This document shows positions 25,899 through 34,362 of a stretch of 64,000 nt of DNA, piece after piece. This stretch comes from Methylococcaceae bacterium (GTDB taxonomy: Bacteria; Pseudomonadota; Gammaproteobacteria; Methylococcales; Methylomonadaceae), in the NCBI GenBank assembly GCA_006844705.1, contig SPJS01000196.1, positions 18,534 to 82,533 on the forward strand. Direction: 5' to 3'. The position numbers were made by a program, and so were the translations under genes. Under the pieces are notes generated by a model. The model saw only the letters and a program-made list of their open reading frames with translations. It was not told the DNA's origin and ran no database searches. Position 1 is the first letter of the stretch. Every line of letters begins with the position of its first letter.

Positions 25899-27293
25899 AT
25901 GAAGTCGAACAAAGATATAGCTGAATTAATGGATGAACCGGCCTGTGAGCATAACAAGAAGGAGAAATCCGGTTGTGCCAAGCCCAAGCCTGGTTCTGCT
26001 GCAGGTGGGTGTGCTTTTGATGGTGCACAGATCGCCTTGTTGCCAATTGCCGATGTGGCGCATATTGTCCACGGACCGATTGCCTGCGCGGGCAGTTCAT
26101 GGGATAACCGGGGTACGCGTTCTTCCGGTTCCGATTTATATCGGATCGGAATGACGACCGACATGACCGAGCAAGATGTTGTCATGGGGCGCGGTGAAAA
26201 ACGCTTATTGCATTCAATCAAACAGGCCGTGGATACCTATAGCCCACCAGCAGTATTCATTTATAACACCTGTGTCCCGGCATTGATCGGTGATGATATT
26301 GATGCCGTATGTAAAGCGGCTGAAGAAAAATGGGGTGTGCCGGTGGTGCCGATTGATTGTGCCGGTTTTTACGGCACCAAAAACCTGGGCAACCGCATCG
26401 CCGGTGATGCCATGGTTAAATATGTGATTGGTACCCGTGACCCCGATCCATTACCCCCCGAGATTACGCCGGAAGGCATTAAAGTACACGATGTCAATCT
26501 GGTGGGTGAATACAATATTGCCGGAGAGTTCTGGCATGTGTTACCACTGCTTGATGAGCTGGGGCTGCGGGTATTATGTACCTTGTCCGGTGACGCCCGG
26601 TTCCGCGAAGTGCAGACGATGCACAAGGCGGAAGTCAACATGATGGTGTGTTCCAAAGCAATGGTAAATGTTGCACGAAAGTTGAATCAGCAATACGGTA
26701 CGCCATGGTTTGAAGGCAGTTTCTACGGTATTACAGATACCAGTCAGGCATTGCGTGATTTTGCCAAAAGTATTGGTGATGACGATTTGACAGCACGTAC
26801 CGAAGCTCTGATTGTACGCGAAGAAGCGCGCATTCGTGCCGCGTTGGAACCATGGCGAGAACGTCTCAAAGGCAAACGTGTATTGCTCTATACCGGCGGT
26901 GTGAAAAGCTGGTCAGTGATCTCTGCTTTGCAGGATCTGGGCATGGTGGTGGTGGCGACCGGCACCAAAAAATCAACTGAAGAAGACAAGGCGCGTATCC
27001 GTGAGCTGATGGGTGAAGAGGCGTTGATGATTGAAGACGGCAGCCCGAAAGCCTTGTTAAAAGTAGTGGAAGATTACAAGGCGGATATTCTGATCGCCGG
27101 TGGCCGTAATATGTACACCGCATTGAAAGCGCGTATTCCATTCCTGGATATTAATCAGGAGAGAGAGTTTGGTTATGCCGGCTATGAAGGTATGCTGGAA
27201 TTGGTCAGACAATTGGCACTGACGATGGAAAGTCCGGTGTGGCCGGCAGTACGTGCACCTGCGCCGTGGAAAGCGGCGAGGACGGTAGCATAA
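25899..27293 (+). CDS. nifE: Nitrogenase iron-molybdenum cofactor biosynthesis protein NifE
   Basis: From ATG 25899 (AGAGGTG just upstream; a GTG at 25890 is less likely) the product is 464 residues. It carries the NifD-like cofactor scaffold features: [20 protein letters not shown], the cluster-binding cysteines in [16 protein letters not shown] and [18 protein letters not shown], and [19 protein letters not shown]. NifE with NifN forms the alpha2beta2 scaffold on which the NifB-derived 8Fe cluster is matured to FeMo-co before transfer to NifDK. First gene of the operon; its TAA overlaps the nifN ATG. Confidence 0.96.
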   Translation: MKSNKDIAELMDEPACEHNKKEKSGCAKPKPGSAAGGCAFDGAQIALLPIADVAHIVHGPIACAGSSWDNRGTRSSGSDLYRIGMTTDMTEQDVVMGRGEKRLLHSIKQAVDTYSPPAVFIYNTCVPALIGDDIDAVCKAAEEKWGVPVVPIDCAGFYGTKNLGNRIAGDAMVKYVIGTRDPDPLPPEITPEGIKVHDVNLVGEYNIAGEFWHVLPLLDELGLRVLCTLSGDARFREVQTMHKAEVNMMVCSKAMVNVARKLNQQYGTPWFEGSFYGITDTSQALRDFAKSIGDDDLTARTEALIVREEARIRAALEPWRERLKGKRVLLYTGGVKSWSVISALQDLGMVVVATGTKKSTEEDKARIRELMGEEALMIEDGSPKALLKVVEDYKADILIAGGRNMYTALKARIPFLDINQEREFGYAGYEGMLELVRQLALTMESPVWPAVRAPAPWKAARTVA

Positions 27294-28696
27294 TGGCAGA
27301 GATTGAAAAGCGTAAAAAAGCCCTGTCGGTCAGTCCTCTTAAAGCCAGTCAACCGGTAGGGGGATCACTGGCCACGTTAGGGTTTAACCGGGCGATGCCG
27401 ATGCTGCATGGTTCGCAAGGCTGCACAGCATTCGCCAAAGTATTTTTCGTGCGCCATTTCCGTGAGCCGATTCCATTGCAGACGACAGCCATGGATCAGG
27501 GCAGCTCGGTGATGGGGGCTGATGAAAACGTGGTTGAAGGCATCAAGAACATTGCCGAGAAAAGCAACCCTTCGCTGATTACGATTTTGACGACCGGTCT
27601 GGCGGAAACCCAGGGGTGCGATGTGCAACGTAATGTGCGTGAGTTTCGCAGTAAATACCCGCAGTATGATCACGTCGCTGTTGTTGCCGTCAATACACCA
27701 GATTTTACCGGCTGTGTGGAAAGCGGTTATGCGCTGACCCTGACCGAAATCATCAAACAACTGGTGCCGGATGCTGAAACTGCCGCTACCAAACCGGGCC
27801 ATCGCAAACGTCAATTGAATATTCTGGCGGGTTCCATGTTGACACCGGGGGATGTGGAAGCATTGACCGATATAGTTGAGATGTTTGGCCTGCGTCCATT
27901 GTTTATTCCCAATGTGGCCAACTCTCTGGATGGTTCCTTAACCGATGATCCATTCTCCCCAGTCACTATCGGTGGAACTGAAATTTCGGAATTGCAAACG
28001 GTGGGTGATGCTCTGGCAACTTTGGTGATAGGTTCATCCTTAGGCAAGGCCGCGGATGCTCTATTGGAAAAAACCGGCGTGCCGGATTACCGCATTGACC
28101 ATCTTTACGGCTTGGCAGCCAATGACCAACTCATTTCGGCTTTACATGAAATCAGTGGAAATGAAGTGCCTGAGCGCATTGAACGCCAGCGCATGCAATT
28201 ACAGGATGCTCTTCTGGATACGCATTTTATGTTAGGCCAGTTACGGGTGTCGATTGCGGGTGATGCTGATCAATTGTTGGGTTTTATAGATTTAGTCACG
28301 GAATCTGGAGGTGAAGTGGTAGCAGCCGTGACACCGGGAAATGCGCCAGCACTGAAAAAGATGCAGGTCGATACTATCAAGATTGGTGATCTTGAAGACC
28401 TTGAAAACATGGCCAAAGCAAACAAGGCGCAATTGCTGATAGGAAACTCCCATGCCGCGCATAGCTCAGAACGGTTGAATATTCCTATTTTGCGTGCCGG
28501 TTTTCCACAGTACGACATCATCGGTGGTTACCAGAAAACCTGGATCGGTTACCGCGGAACCCGTCAGGTCTTATTTGACCTGGCCAATCTGGTGATCAAT
28601 TTCGCGCATGAAGATATTTCGGTGTATCACTCTATTTACGGGCAGAAACCTGCGCATGAAAAACAGGATAGAGAGGCCGAAGCAACATGTCATTAA
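27293..28696 (+). CDS. nifN: Nitrogenase iron-molybdenum cofactor biosynthesis protein NifN
   Basis: The 467-residue protein starts at ATG 27293, overlapping the nifE stop (TAATG), which suggests coupled translation in a 1:1 ratio. It has the NifK-like core: KASQPVGGSLATLGFNRAMPMLHGSQGCTAF, the VFFVRHFREPIPLQTTAMDQGSSVMG region, TGLAETQGCDV and NTPDFTGC. Longer in-frame starts within nifE lack a ribosome-binding site. NifN is the beta-type subunit of the FeMo-co scaffold. It overlaps nifX by ten bases. Confidence 0.96.
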   Translation: MAEIEKRKKALSVSPLKASQPVGGSLATLGFNRAMPMLHGSQGCTAFAKVFFVRHFREPIPLQTTAMDQGSSVMGADENVVEGIKNIAEKSNPSLITILTTGLAETQGCDVQRNVREFRSKYPQYDHVAVVAVNTPDFTGCVESGYALTLTEIIKQLVPDAETAATKPGHRKRQLNILAGSMLTPGDVEALTDIVEMFGLRPLFIPNVANSLDGSLTDDPFSPVTIGGTEISELQTVGDALATLVIGSSLGKAADALLEKTGVPDYRIDHLYGLAANDQLISALHEISGNEVPERIERQRMQLQDALLDTHFMLGQLRVSIAGDADQLLGFIDLVTESGGEVVAAVTPGNAPALKKMQVDTIKIGDLEDLENMAKANKAQLLIGNSHAAHSSERLNIPILRAGFPQYDIIGGYQKTWIGYRGTRQVLFDLANLVINFAHEDISVYHSIYGQKPAHEKQDREAEATCH

Positions 28697-29172
28697 CCCG
28701 CAGAATGCACGTTGTGCAAAGTGATGAACAACAAACGCTTATGGACATATCATTAAAAGTAGCTTTTGCCAGTACCGATATGAAAACGGTCAACCAGCAT
28801 TTCGGTTCCGCAAAATCATTTGCCATTTATGCCGTAAACCCCGACCAGGCCCAGTTTGTCGAAGCTGCCGAGTTTGGCATGCAAAAACAGGATGGTAATG
28901 AGGACAAGTTGCTCGCCAAGTTCGACCTTATCCATGACTGCGTGGCGGTGTACTGTCAGGCGGCCGGTGCTTCGGCAGTAAAACAATTAGTGGCCCGCGG
29001 CATTCAACCGGTGAAGGTGCAGGAGAACAGTCCTATTGAAGGGCTGGTGAAGGATTTGCAGGTAGAGCTGAAGTCCGGCCCTTCAAAATGGTTGGCTAGA
29101 GCGATTAAACAACAGACCACAGGTGATGACTCTCGCTTTGATGACATGGCGGAAGAAGAATGGGATGAATAA
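28687..29172 (+). CDS. nifX: Nitrogenase cofactor carrier protein NifX
   Basis: The 161-residue protein has the dinitrogenase iron-molybdenum cofactor-binding fold: KVAFASTDMKTVNQHFGSAKSFAIYAV, then CVAVYCQAAGASAVKQLVARGIQPVKV. NifX binds the FeMo-co precursor and passes it between NifB and NifEN. The first 18 residues are an extension before the conserved fold. The start overlaps nifN. Confidence 0.92.
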   Translation: MSLTRRMHVVQSDEQQTLMDISLKVAFASTDMKTVNQHFGSAKSFAIYAVNPDQAQFVEAAEFGMQKQDGNEDKLLAKFDLIHDCVAVYCQAAGASAVKQLVARGIQPVKVQENSPIEGLVKDLQVELKSGPSKWLARAIKQQTTGDDSRFDDMAEEEWDE

Positions 29173-29228
29173 GCCTGTGACAAAGATACCCCTTAATTAT
29201 TTTAATCACATCGTATCCGGAGATACCC

Positions 29229-29705
29229 ATGAGCAGTGTAGCTGAACTGGTTTTAGAAGAAACCGACCCGTATATCGACAATGAATTTGTCAATGAAATG
29301 TTAAACCAGCTGAGAGCGCTGGATACCTATGATACCTATGAAGGCTGGTCAAAATCTAAAATTCTTGATCCATTGGTGTTGACCAAGGAACGTAAAAGGG
29401 AAATTCCCGTCGTTGGAGATCCTGATGAAATTACGTTGGCGCGCGTAAAAGCCTATTACAACGCGATGGCTACCATTATCGAAAAAAAATCCGGCTTGAT
29501 GGCGGTACCGATGATTAATTTGACGCATGAAGGTTTTGGGCGTGCACTCGTCATGGTGGGCAAGCTGGTGGTCGTAGACAAAACATTGCGTGATATTCAC
29601 CGTTTTGGTTTCCCCAGTCTGGAAAAGATGTGCGAACAAAGCGACAAGTTGATCAATAAGGCATCAGAGCTAATTGAGAAATACGGCGAAGTGGCCAGAG
29701 ACTAG
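29229..29705 (+). CDS. NifX-associated nitrogen fixation protein (DUF269)
   Basis: The 158-residue protein matches the NifX-associated family, recognised by QLRALDTYDTYEGWSKSKIL near the N-terminus, a conserved GDPD segment and NLTHEGFGRALVMVGKLVVVDKTLRDIHRFGF. Members are almost always found next to nifX and are thought to assist FeMo-co synthesis, with no assigned reaction. A GGAG Shine-Dalgarno sequence precedes the ATG. Confidence 0.9.
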   Translation: MSSVAELVLEETDPYIDNEFVNEMLNQLRALDTYDTYEGWSKSKILDPLVLTKERKREIPVVGDPDEITLARVKAYYNAMATIIEKKSGLMAVPMINLTHEGFGRALVMVGKLVVVDKTLRDIHRFGFPSLEKMCEQSDKLINKASELIEKYGEVARD

Positions 29706-29714
29706 GAGAGATAG

Positions 29715-29933
29715 ATGACCCCGGAAGAATTGAAAGCACTTGAAAAAGCAGTCAAAAGAAATAAACGTCTGGCTGGCGAGAAAGCGATGGAATTACATGA
29801 CCTGGTAGAAGACGGTTTGCCGGGCGCATATCTGCAATTAATGGATGTGGCGCAGGAAACTTTTGATGCGTGTAAAGCCTGGGACGATGCCACCAAGACA
29901 TTGCAGGCGGCACAAACTGAAGAAACCGCTTAG
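29715..29933 (+). CDS. Nif-associated small coiled-coil protein (DUF683)
   Basis: The 72-residue helical protein (LKALEKAVKRNKRLAGEKAMELHDLVEDGLP) belongs to the small DUF683/CCE_0567-type family. A cyanobacterial member forms a metal-binding helical hairpin, and the genes are regular companions of nifX and DUF269. The charged helix followed by ALYLQLMD-like and AQETFDACKAW segments matches. GGAGAG precedes the ATG by seven bases. Its role in nitrogen fixation is not assigned. Confidence 0.85.
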   Translation: MTPEELKALEKAVKRNKRLAGEKAMELHDLVEDGLPGAYLQLMDVAQETFDACKAWDDATKTLQAAQTEETA

Positions 29934-29942
29934 GAGACGAAG

Positions 29943-30263
29943 ATGAGTGAAGAAACAATAACCGGCGTCACCTTTGGTGGCGAAGAGTGGACACCTTCGT
30001 TTGTGTCAGATTTAAACCAGTCCACCTGCATCGGGTGTGGACGTTGCTTTAAAGTTTGTCCGCGTGACGTGTTTGATCTGGTAGAAAAGTCTGAAGTGAT
30101 GGAAGCCGAAGAATTCGATGACGATTATGATGATTTTGATGACGATGAGGACAACAGCATGGTTATGAACTTGAAAAATCAGGCCGATTGCATCGGATGT
30201 GAAGCCTGTTCCAAAGTCTGTCCAAAGAGCTGTTTTACCCATCAACATAAAATAGCCGCATAG
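29943..30263 (+). CDS. fdxB: Nif-specific ferredoxin III (2[4Fe-4S])
   Basis: The 106-residue ferredoxin has two cluster motifs: [12 protein letters not shown] from residue 29 and [12 protein letters not shown] from about residue 82. A strongly acidic insert ([16 protein letters not shown]) separates them, as in FdxB-type nif ferredoxins. The N-terminus shows the family's [12 protein letters not shown]. It probably donates electrons in cofactor maturation or to nitrogenase. It is ten bases after the DUF683 gene. Confidence 0.9.
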   Translation: MSEETITGVTFGGEEWTPSFVSDLNQSTCIGCGRCFKVCPRDVFDLVEKSEVMEAEEFDDDYDDFDDDEDNSMVMNLKNQADCIGCEACSKVCPKSCFTHQHKIAA

Positions 30264-30273
30264 CGAGGATAAT

Positions 30274-30597
30274 ATGCCCAGACCAGAAAAACATGTCTTT
30301 GTTTGTACCCAGAACCGGCCGCAAGGTCATCCACGCGGCTCCTGTGCCGCCAGTGGTTGCGCCGATGTGATGAACGAGTTCATGAATGAAATTCAGAACC
30401 GCCAGTTGTTTGAAAAAATCGGCCTGACCAATACCGGGTGTATGGGACCTTGCATGATGGGGCCCAGCGTTTTGGTCTACCCGGAAGGTGTGATGTATGG
30501 TCAGGTGAAAAAGGATGATGTCAAAACCATTATAGAAGAGCATTTGGTGGGCGGTACACCCGTTGAAAAACTGATCGTCCCCAGTGAGGTCTGGTAA
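30274..30597 (+). CDS. Thioredoxin-fold [2Fe-2S] ferredoxin
   Basis: The 107-residue protein resembles the Clostridium pasteurianum type [2Fe-2S] ferredoxin. Cysteines at residues 11, 24, 56 and 60 correspond to the cluster ligands (VFVCTQNRP, RGSCAASGC, NTGCMGPCMMGP), and Cys29 is extra. Proteins of this type are found in nif clusters of proteobacteria such as Azotobacter and can interact with the MoFe protein. Its place between fdxB and the TPR gene indicates a role in electron supply to nitrogenase or its assembly; this is inferred from context. Confidence 0.87.
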   Translation: MPRPEKHVFVCTQNRPQGHPRGSCAASGCADVMNEFMNEIQNRQLFEKIGLTNTGCMGPCMMGPSVLVYPEGVMYGQVKKDDVKTIIEEHLVGGTPVEKLIVPSEVW

Positions 30598-30599
30598 TC

Positions 30600-31103
30600 A
30601 TGTCATCAGTCAGTATGCTGGAGGAAGCCGTTACCTTCAGCCCCAACATGCCGGTGGAAGTGAATAAGCTGTTGCAGGCGGCCGTTGTAGCCAGTCGCAG
30701 TGACAAGGCGCAAGCAGAGCAGTTATTCATTCAGGCCTATATGCTGGACAAGCATTGTCTGCAAACCTATTTTGCCTTGTATAAATTTTATTTTTATCAG
30801 GCAAAACTGGATGAAGCTGAGCAGTATGTCCTGGAAGGTTTGCAGGAGGCGTCCCGCCTGGGTGGGTTTCCTGCAGATTATCAGCAGTTGGCGGGTAATG
30901 CGGCAAAATGGAATATGTATGAAGACGAAATTTCTCTGTTTTATCTGTATACCCTGAAAGCATTGGCATTTATCAAGCTGCGTCAGAAGCGCAATGCAGA
31001 CGCAGGCACTATTCTGCACATCCTGCATACCCTTGATCCGGAAGACCGTTCCGGCTTTTCAGTCATCGTGCAACTGGCTGAGGCAGTGGAGGAAGAGGTA
31101 TGA
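30600..31103 (+). CDS. TPR-type helical protein linked to nif
   Basis: The 167-residue protein is all helical with TPR-like repeats (SDKAQAEQLFIQAYMLDKHC, YFALYKFYFYQAKLDEAEQY, LKALAFIKLRQKRNADAGTIL). Such repeats usually mediate protein binding. It starts two bases after the 2Fe-2S ferredoxin gene and overlaps the next gene by four bases, so it is part of the nif operon. I know of no assigned function for this gene; a partner within the nif assembly line is a reasonable guess. Confidence 0.7.
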   Translation: MSSVSMLEEAVTFSPNMPVEVNKLLQAAVVASRSDKAQAEQLFIQAYMLDKHCLQTYFALYKFYFYQAKLDEAEQYVLEGLQEASRLGGFPADYQQLAGNAAKWNMYEDEISLFYLYTLKALAFIKLRQKRNADAGTILHILHTLDPEDRSGFSVIVQLAEAVEEEV

Positions 31104-31489
31104 GTGCAACCGCCCGGGAAGGACCATTAGTGCAGGCGATTCAAAGCCATCAGGAAATGGGGCAGAATATTTGCCGTGCGATGTTGGAGAGCATCGTCAA
31201 AATAGGTTTTTCTGTGGCGGACATTGCTTCGGTGCCGGATTTTAGCAAAGCAGAATTTTCACTGGTGAAAGATCCTTACACTGCCAGCGAAAATCTGAAG
31301 GGTATCTGGTATGACCAACATAAACAGCGCATAGGCAATATACAGTTTTTGAGTGACGGTTCCTTTTATGCTGAATACGATGTAGTCAAGCCGCATCCTC
31401 GCAAAAAGCAATGGTTTGTAGAAGGTGTTAATGCGTGGGGCAAGGAAGGCAAAATATCGGCTGAACCCAAATTGATCCAGGCGTTGTAA
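31100..31489 (+). CDS. Nif-operon protein of unknown function (129 aa)
   Basis: The 129-residue soluble protein begins with a helix (LVQAIQSHQEMGQNICRAMLESIVKIGFSV) and ends in a beta-rich half with LKGIWYDQHKQRIGNIQFLSDGSFYAEYDVV, then KPHPRKKQWFVEGVNAWG. Cys25 is the only cysteine. I recognise no named family. The four-base overlap with the TPR gene indicates translational coupling and a nif-related role. Confidence 0.65.
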   Translation: MSATAREGPLVQAIQSHQEMGQNICRAMLESIVKIGFSVADIASVPDFSKAEFSLVKDPYTASENLKGIWYDQHKQRIGNIQFLSDGSFYAEYDVVKPHPRKKQWFVEGVNAWGKEGKISAEPKLIQAL

Positions 31490-31505
31490 CTCATGCTGAA
31501 AACGC

Positions 31506-32471
31506 ATGGATGATCCAAAGCGAATTTATGAATGTCTGCTGGATTATTGCAGTACCACAGCAATAATTGATCAGGTCAGTATTGGCCTGGTGTGGACGAT
31601 CTGTCGGTCGCAATTGTCTGGTAGACAACAATCCGGTTTGGCGATGACGCCGCAATCGCCTACCCGCACCCTGCGCTGGCCGGGAACCTTGGTCAATAAA
31701 CCGGTAAAGGATATTGCGCGCTGGGTATTACAGTGGGAACCCTATCAGGCTACCGTTGGAATGGCTGCGTTAAATAGCAGTATTAATGCATGCACACAAA
31801 CCCCGCCAGGAATGTCATTGCATCCTCATCCGGGGGCAGCAAACCTGACAGTTTTTGAGCACTTTCTGCCACAACTTAAAGAAAAGAAAGTCGTCGTCAT
31901 TGGTCATTATCCGGGGATAGAAGACTATATCGATAATTATGGTTGGCAGGTCGTTGAGCGTCAGCCTGCCGCGGGTGATCTACCAGACCCGGCCAGCGAA
32001 TTTTTATTGCCCGAAGCCGACTGGGTGTTTCTATCTGCCAGTACCATTCCAAATAAAACCTTTCCTCGCCTTGCTCAATTAAGTCAGTCGGCGACTACCG
32101 TATTGATGGGGCCAACGGTTCCATGGCTGGCAGAATTACAAAGTTTTGGTGTGGACTATCTGGCCGGGGTTGAGGTGGTCAATGAGGATGCCCTTTTTCA
32201 GACCGCACAGGAAGGCGGTGGCGTACGTATATTTGAAACCGGCGTGCAATATAAAGTGATAGCGATAAATGACGAAGTGACTGCATCCTGGCTTAAACAG
32301 CAAATAGCGGAAACTTTTGCCGGTAAAGAGCGACTGAATCTGGTGATGGAACAATGGTATAGCGCAGGCAACAATGAGCGATTTCCACAGTATGCTGAAT
32401 TGCAGGCTGTGAACCAAAAGTTGTCACGTCTGGATTTGGCTTATAAAAAAGTATGGGACAGGCTGGAGTGA
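31506..32471 (+). CDS. DUF364 / putative heavy-metal chelation domain protein
   Basis: The 321-residue protein has an N-terminal half with TLRWPGTLVNKPVKDIARWVLQWEPYQATVGMAALNS (DUF4213-like) and a Rossmann-like C-terminal half, KVVVIGHYPGIEDYI, then EADWVFLSASTIPNKTFPRLAQLS and TTVLMGPTVPWLAELQSFGVDYLAG (DUF364). Members are annotated as possible metal-chelating proteins and occur in nif and other metallocofactor loci. Here it could handle molybdenum or iron for FeMo-co, but no ligand is demonstrated. About 75 C-terminal residues beyond the domain are unassigned. Confidence 0.75.
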   Translation: MDDPKRIYECLLDYCSTTAIIDQVSIGLVWTICRSQLSGRQQSGLAMTPQSPTRTLRWPGTLVNKPVKDIARWVLQWEPYQATVGMAALNSSINACTQTPPGMSLHPHPGAANLTVFEHFLPQLKEKKVVVIGHYPGIEDYIDNYGWQVVERQPAAGDLPDPASEFLLPEADWVFLSASTIPNKTFPRLAQLSQSATTVLMGPTVPWLAELQSFGVDYLAGVEVVNEDALFQTAQEGGGVRIFETGVQYKVIAINDEVTASWLKQQIAETFAGKERLNLVMEQWYSAGNNERFPQYAELQAVNQKLSRLDLAYKKVWDRLE

Positions 32472-32560
32472 ATACTAAGCAGATCATTTAGCTTCTCTGC
32501 CAGTTGAAAAAGACAATCGCATAGCGTGAATTAGAAATACAAAATTAATCGAGAAAAACG

Positions 32561-32983
32561 ATGAGCAATAATCATTTGATTCTTTACTATCGGGGTGATA
32601 TCAGTGCGTTGACATTATTTTGCCAGCAAGCGACCGGTAGTGTTTGTTTCCCGTCATTACCTGCACTTTCTGAAGTAGTGGAAGAAGATGACATGTCTGC
32701 GCTTGAAGTTATCAGTGTGCCAACCTTAGAGCTGAAAGCTATTCGCGAGCAATTGAAGCTGGATGACGACTTTCTGGTGGCAGATACCGATTATTATCAG
32801 CAGGTGAGTACGCCAAAAGGCATTGTTAATGTTTATATGGCGCGCTTTAAGGTTTTGGATCCCCCGTATCAGGAACTCTCTGCACATGATCTTGAATTAA
32901 AAACGATTACCGATTTGATGGGCCGTCCTCCGGCGGAAATGGAATTGTTGCGCCGGGCTTATTGTTGTTTGATTGAGGGCTGA
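32561..32983 (+). CDS. Nif-cluster protein of unknown function (140 aa)
   Basis: The 140-residue soluble protein starts with a strand-turn (NHLILYYRGDISALTLFCQQ), has an acidic middle and ends with LELKTITDLMGRPPAEMELLRRAYCCLIEG. Cysteines occur singly (residues 22, 29) and as a terminal CC pair; no known cluster motif is formed, and it lacks the NifQ cysteine pattern. It ends two bases before the GlcF-like gene. Unknown function. Confidence 0.6.
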   Translation: MSNNHLILYYRGDISALTLFCQQATGSVCFPSLPALSEVVEEDDMSALEVISVPTLELKAIREQLKLDDDFLVADTDYYQQVSTPKGIVNVYMARFKVLDPPYQELSAHDLELKTITDLMGRPPAEMELLRRAYCCLIEG

Positions 32984-32985
32984 AG

Positions 32986-34263
32986 GTGGACAGCTTTGAT
33001 TTTATGGATTTTGATAGCGGCAGCCAAAATGCTGAAATGCACTATCAAAATGGTCCGTATCTACCGGAAGCCTCTGATTGTATGCGTTGCGGTGTGTGTC
33101 TGAATTCATGCCCCACCTATCAATTGACACAGGATGAACAGGAAGGCCCGCGTCAGCGTGTGCAATCGCTCAGGCAGTTAATTCAACATCAGGAAACGCT
33201 GGATAGTCAAAAGGTAGAGCATCTACAAAATTGCATCCAGTGCCGCGCCTGTGAAGCAGTCTGTCCCAGCCAGATGGCGTATGCAGATTATTTTGAACGG
33301 GCGCAACAGCAATTAACTGAGCGGTCATTTTCTACGTGGGGAAAATGGGGGTTGCAACTGGTAGCCAGAAAAAAATTGCGCCGCATTTTGTTGCCCTGGA
33401 TGAAGGTGTATCAATCGACAAAATGGCAATCCTGGTTAAGAAAAAGTGGTTTGTTTGACGGGTTAGGTCTGGCGCGAGCAGAAAATTATTTATCTGAACC
33501 TGAATCCACCTATTTGCATTCTGAATATACCGTTCAGGATGCACAAGGCAGTGTTGCCTTGTTTACCGGGTGTCTGGCTGAAGCATTTGATCGTAAAACC
33601 CTGGAAGATGCAATTAAATTGATTAATGCCTGTGGCTATAACGTCATAGTGTCTGATAGTCAGCAATGTTGCGGTGCCATGCATTATCACAATGGTGATG
33701 TGGCGACGGCGAAAGATCTTATGCAGCAGAACATTGATGCGTTTGCCCGTTTGCCTTATGAAGCAGTGGTGTATTGTGCCACTGGTTGTGGCAGTCAGCT
33801 GACTGAATATTCACGCCTGATGCCGGAAAGTGAAAAAGCCGGTGATGTGGTAGCAAAAGTAATGGAAGTCAGCAGGTTTCTGAATCAGCACTGGCCTGAT
33901 GATTTAACACCCAAGGCTGTGAATAGCGAGGTATGGTTACACCACCCCTGTAGTCAACGCAATGTGCTGAAAAACCAGCAGGATACTCTGCATTTGTTAC
34001 AGCGAATCGGAGGGCAGCGTGTACAGGAATTGCCCGAAAATCACTTGTGTTGTGGTGCCGGTGGCAGTTATATGCTGACCCATCCTGAACAGGCGGATGC
34101 ATTGCGTGACAGGAAGCTTGCACACTTAACGGATCAGCCACAAGCGATTCTGCTGAGTGCGAATTATGGCTGTGCGCTTCATTTGACAAAGGGAAAGCAC
34201 TCATCACCTCCAAAAATCATGCATCCTGTTTCATATTTGTCTCAGTGTCTGTTTTCAGAATAA
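32986..34263 (+). CDS. GlcF-like (Fe-S)-binding protein with CCG domains
   Basis: The 425-residue protein has two [4Fe-4S] motifs, CMRCGVCLNSCP from residue 32 and CIQCRACEAVCP from about residue 83, followed by two CCG domains (CCGAMHYHNGD near residue 229 and CCGAGGSYM near 355). This is the layout of the glycolate oxidase iron-sulphur subunit and heterodisulphide reductase D-like proteins. The flavin partners GlcD and GlcE are absent, and its place at the end of the nif operon suggests an electron-transfer role different from glycolate oxidation. The start is GTG 32986, two bases after the previous stop. Homology is clear; the physiological partner is unknown. Confidence 0.85.
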   Translation: MDSFDFMDFDSGSQNAEMHYQNGPYLPEASDCMRCGVCLNSCPTYQLTQDEQEGPRQRVQSLRQLIQHQETLDSQKVEHLQNCIQCRACEAVCPSQMAYADYFERAQQQLTERSFSTWGKWGLQLVARKKLRRILLPWMKVYQSTKWQSWLRKSGLFDGLGLARAENYLSEPESTYLHSEYTVQDAQGSVALFTGCLAEAFDRKTLEDAIKLINACGYNVIVSDSQQCCGAMHYHNGDVATAKDLMQQNIDAFARLPYEAVVYCATGCGSQLTEYSRLMPESEKAGDVVAKVMEVSRFLNQHWPDDLTPKAVNSEVWLHHPCSQRNVLKNQQDTLHLLQRIGGQRVQELPENHLCCGAGGSYMLTHPEQADALRDRKLAHLTDQPQAILLSANYGCALHLTKGKHSSPPKIMHPVSYLSQCLFSE

Positions 34264-34362
34264 GGTTTTTGGGTATCTTCTATTACGTTATCGACGTTTG
34301 AGAAAAATATATTCGTTGATAAGCTATAGTAATTCCCATGTGAATAGTAATGAAAAATTGCC

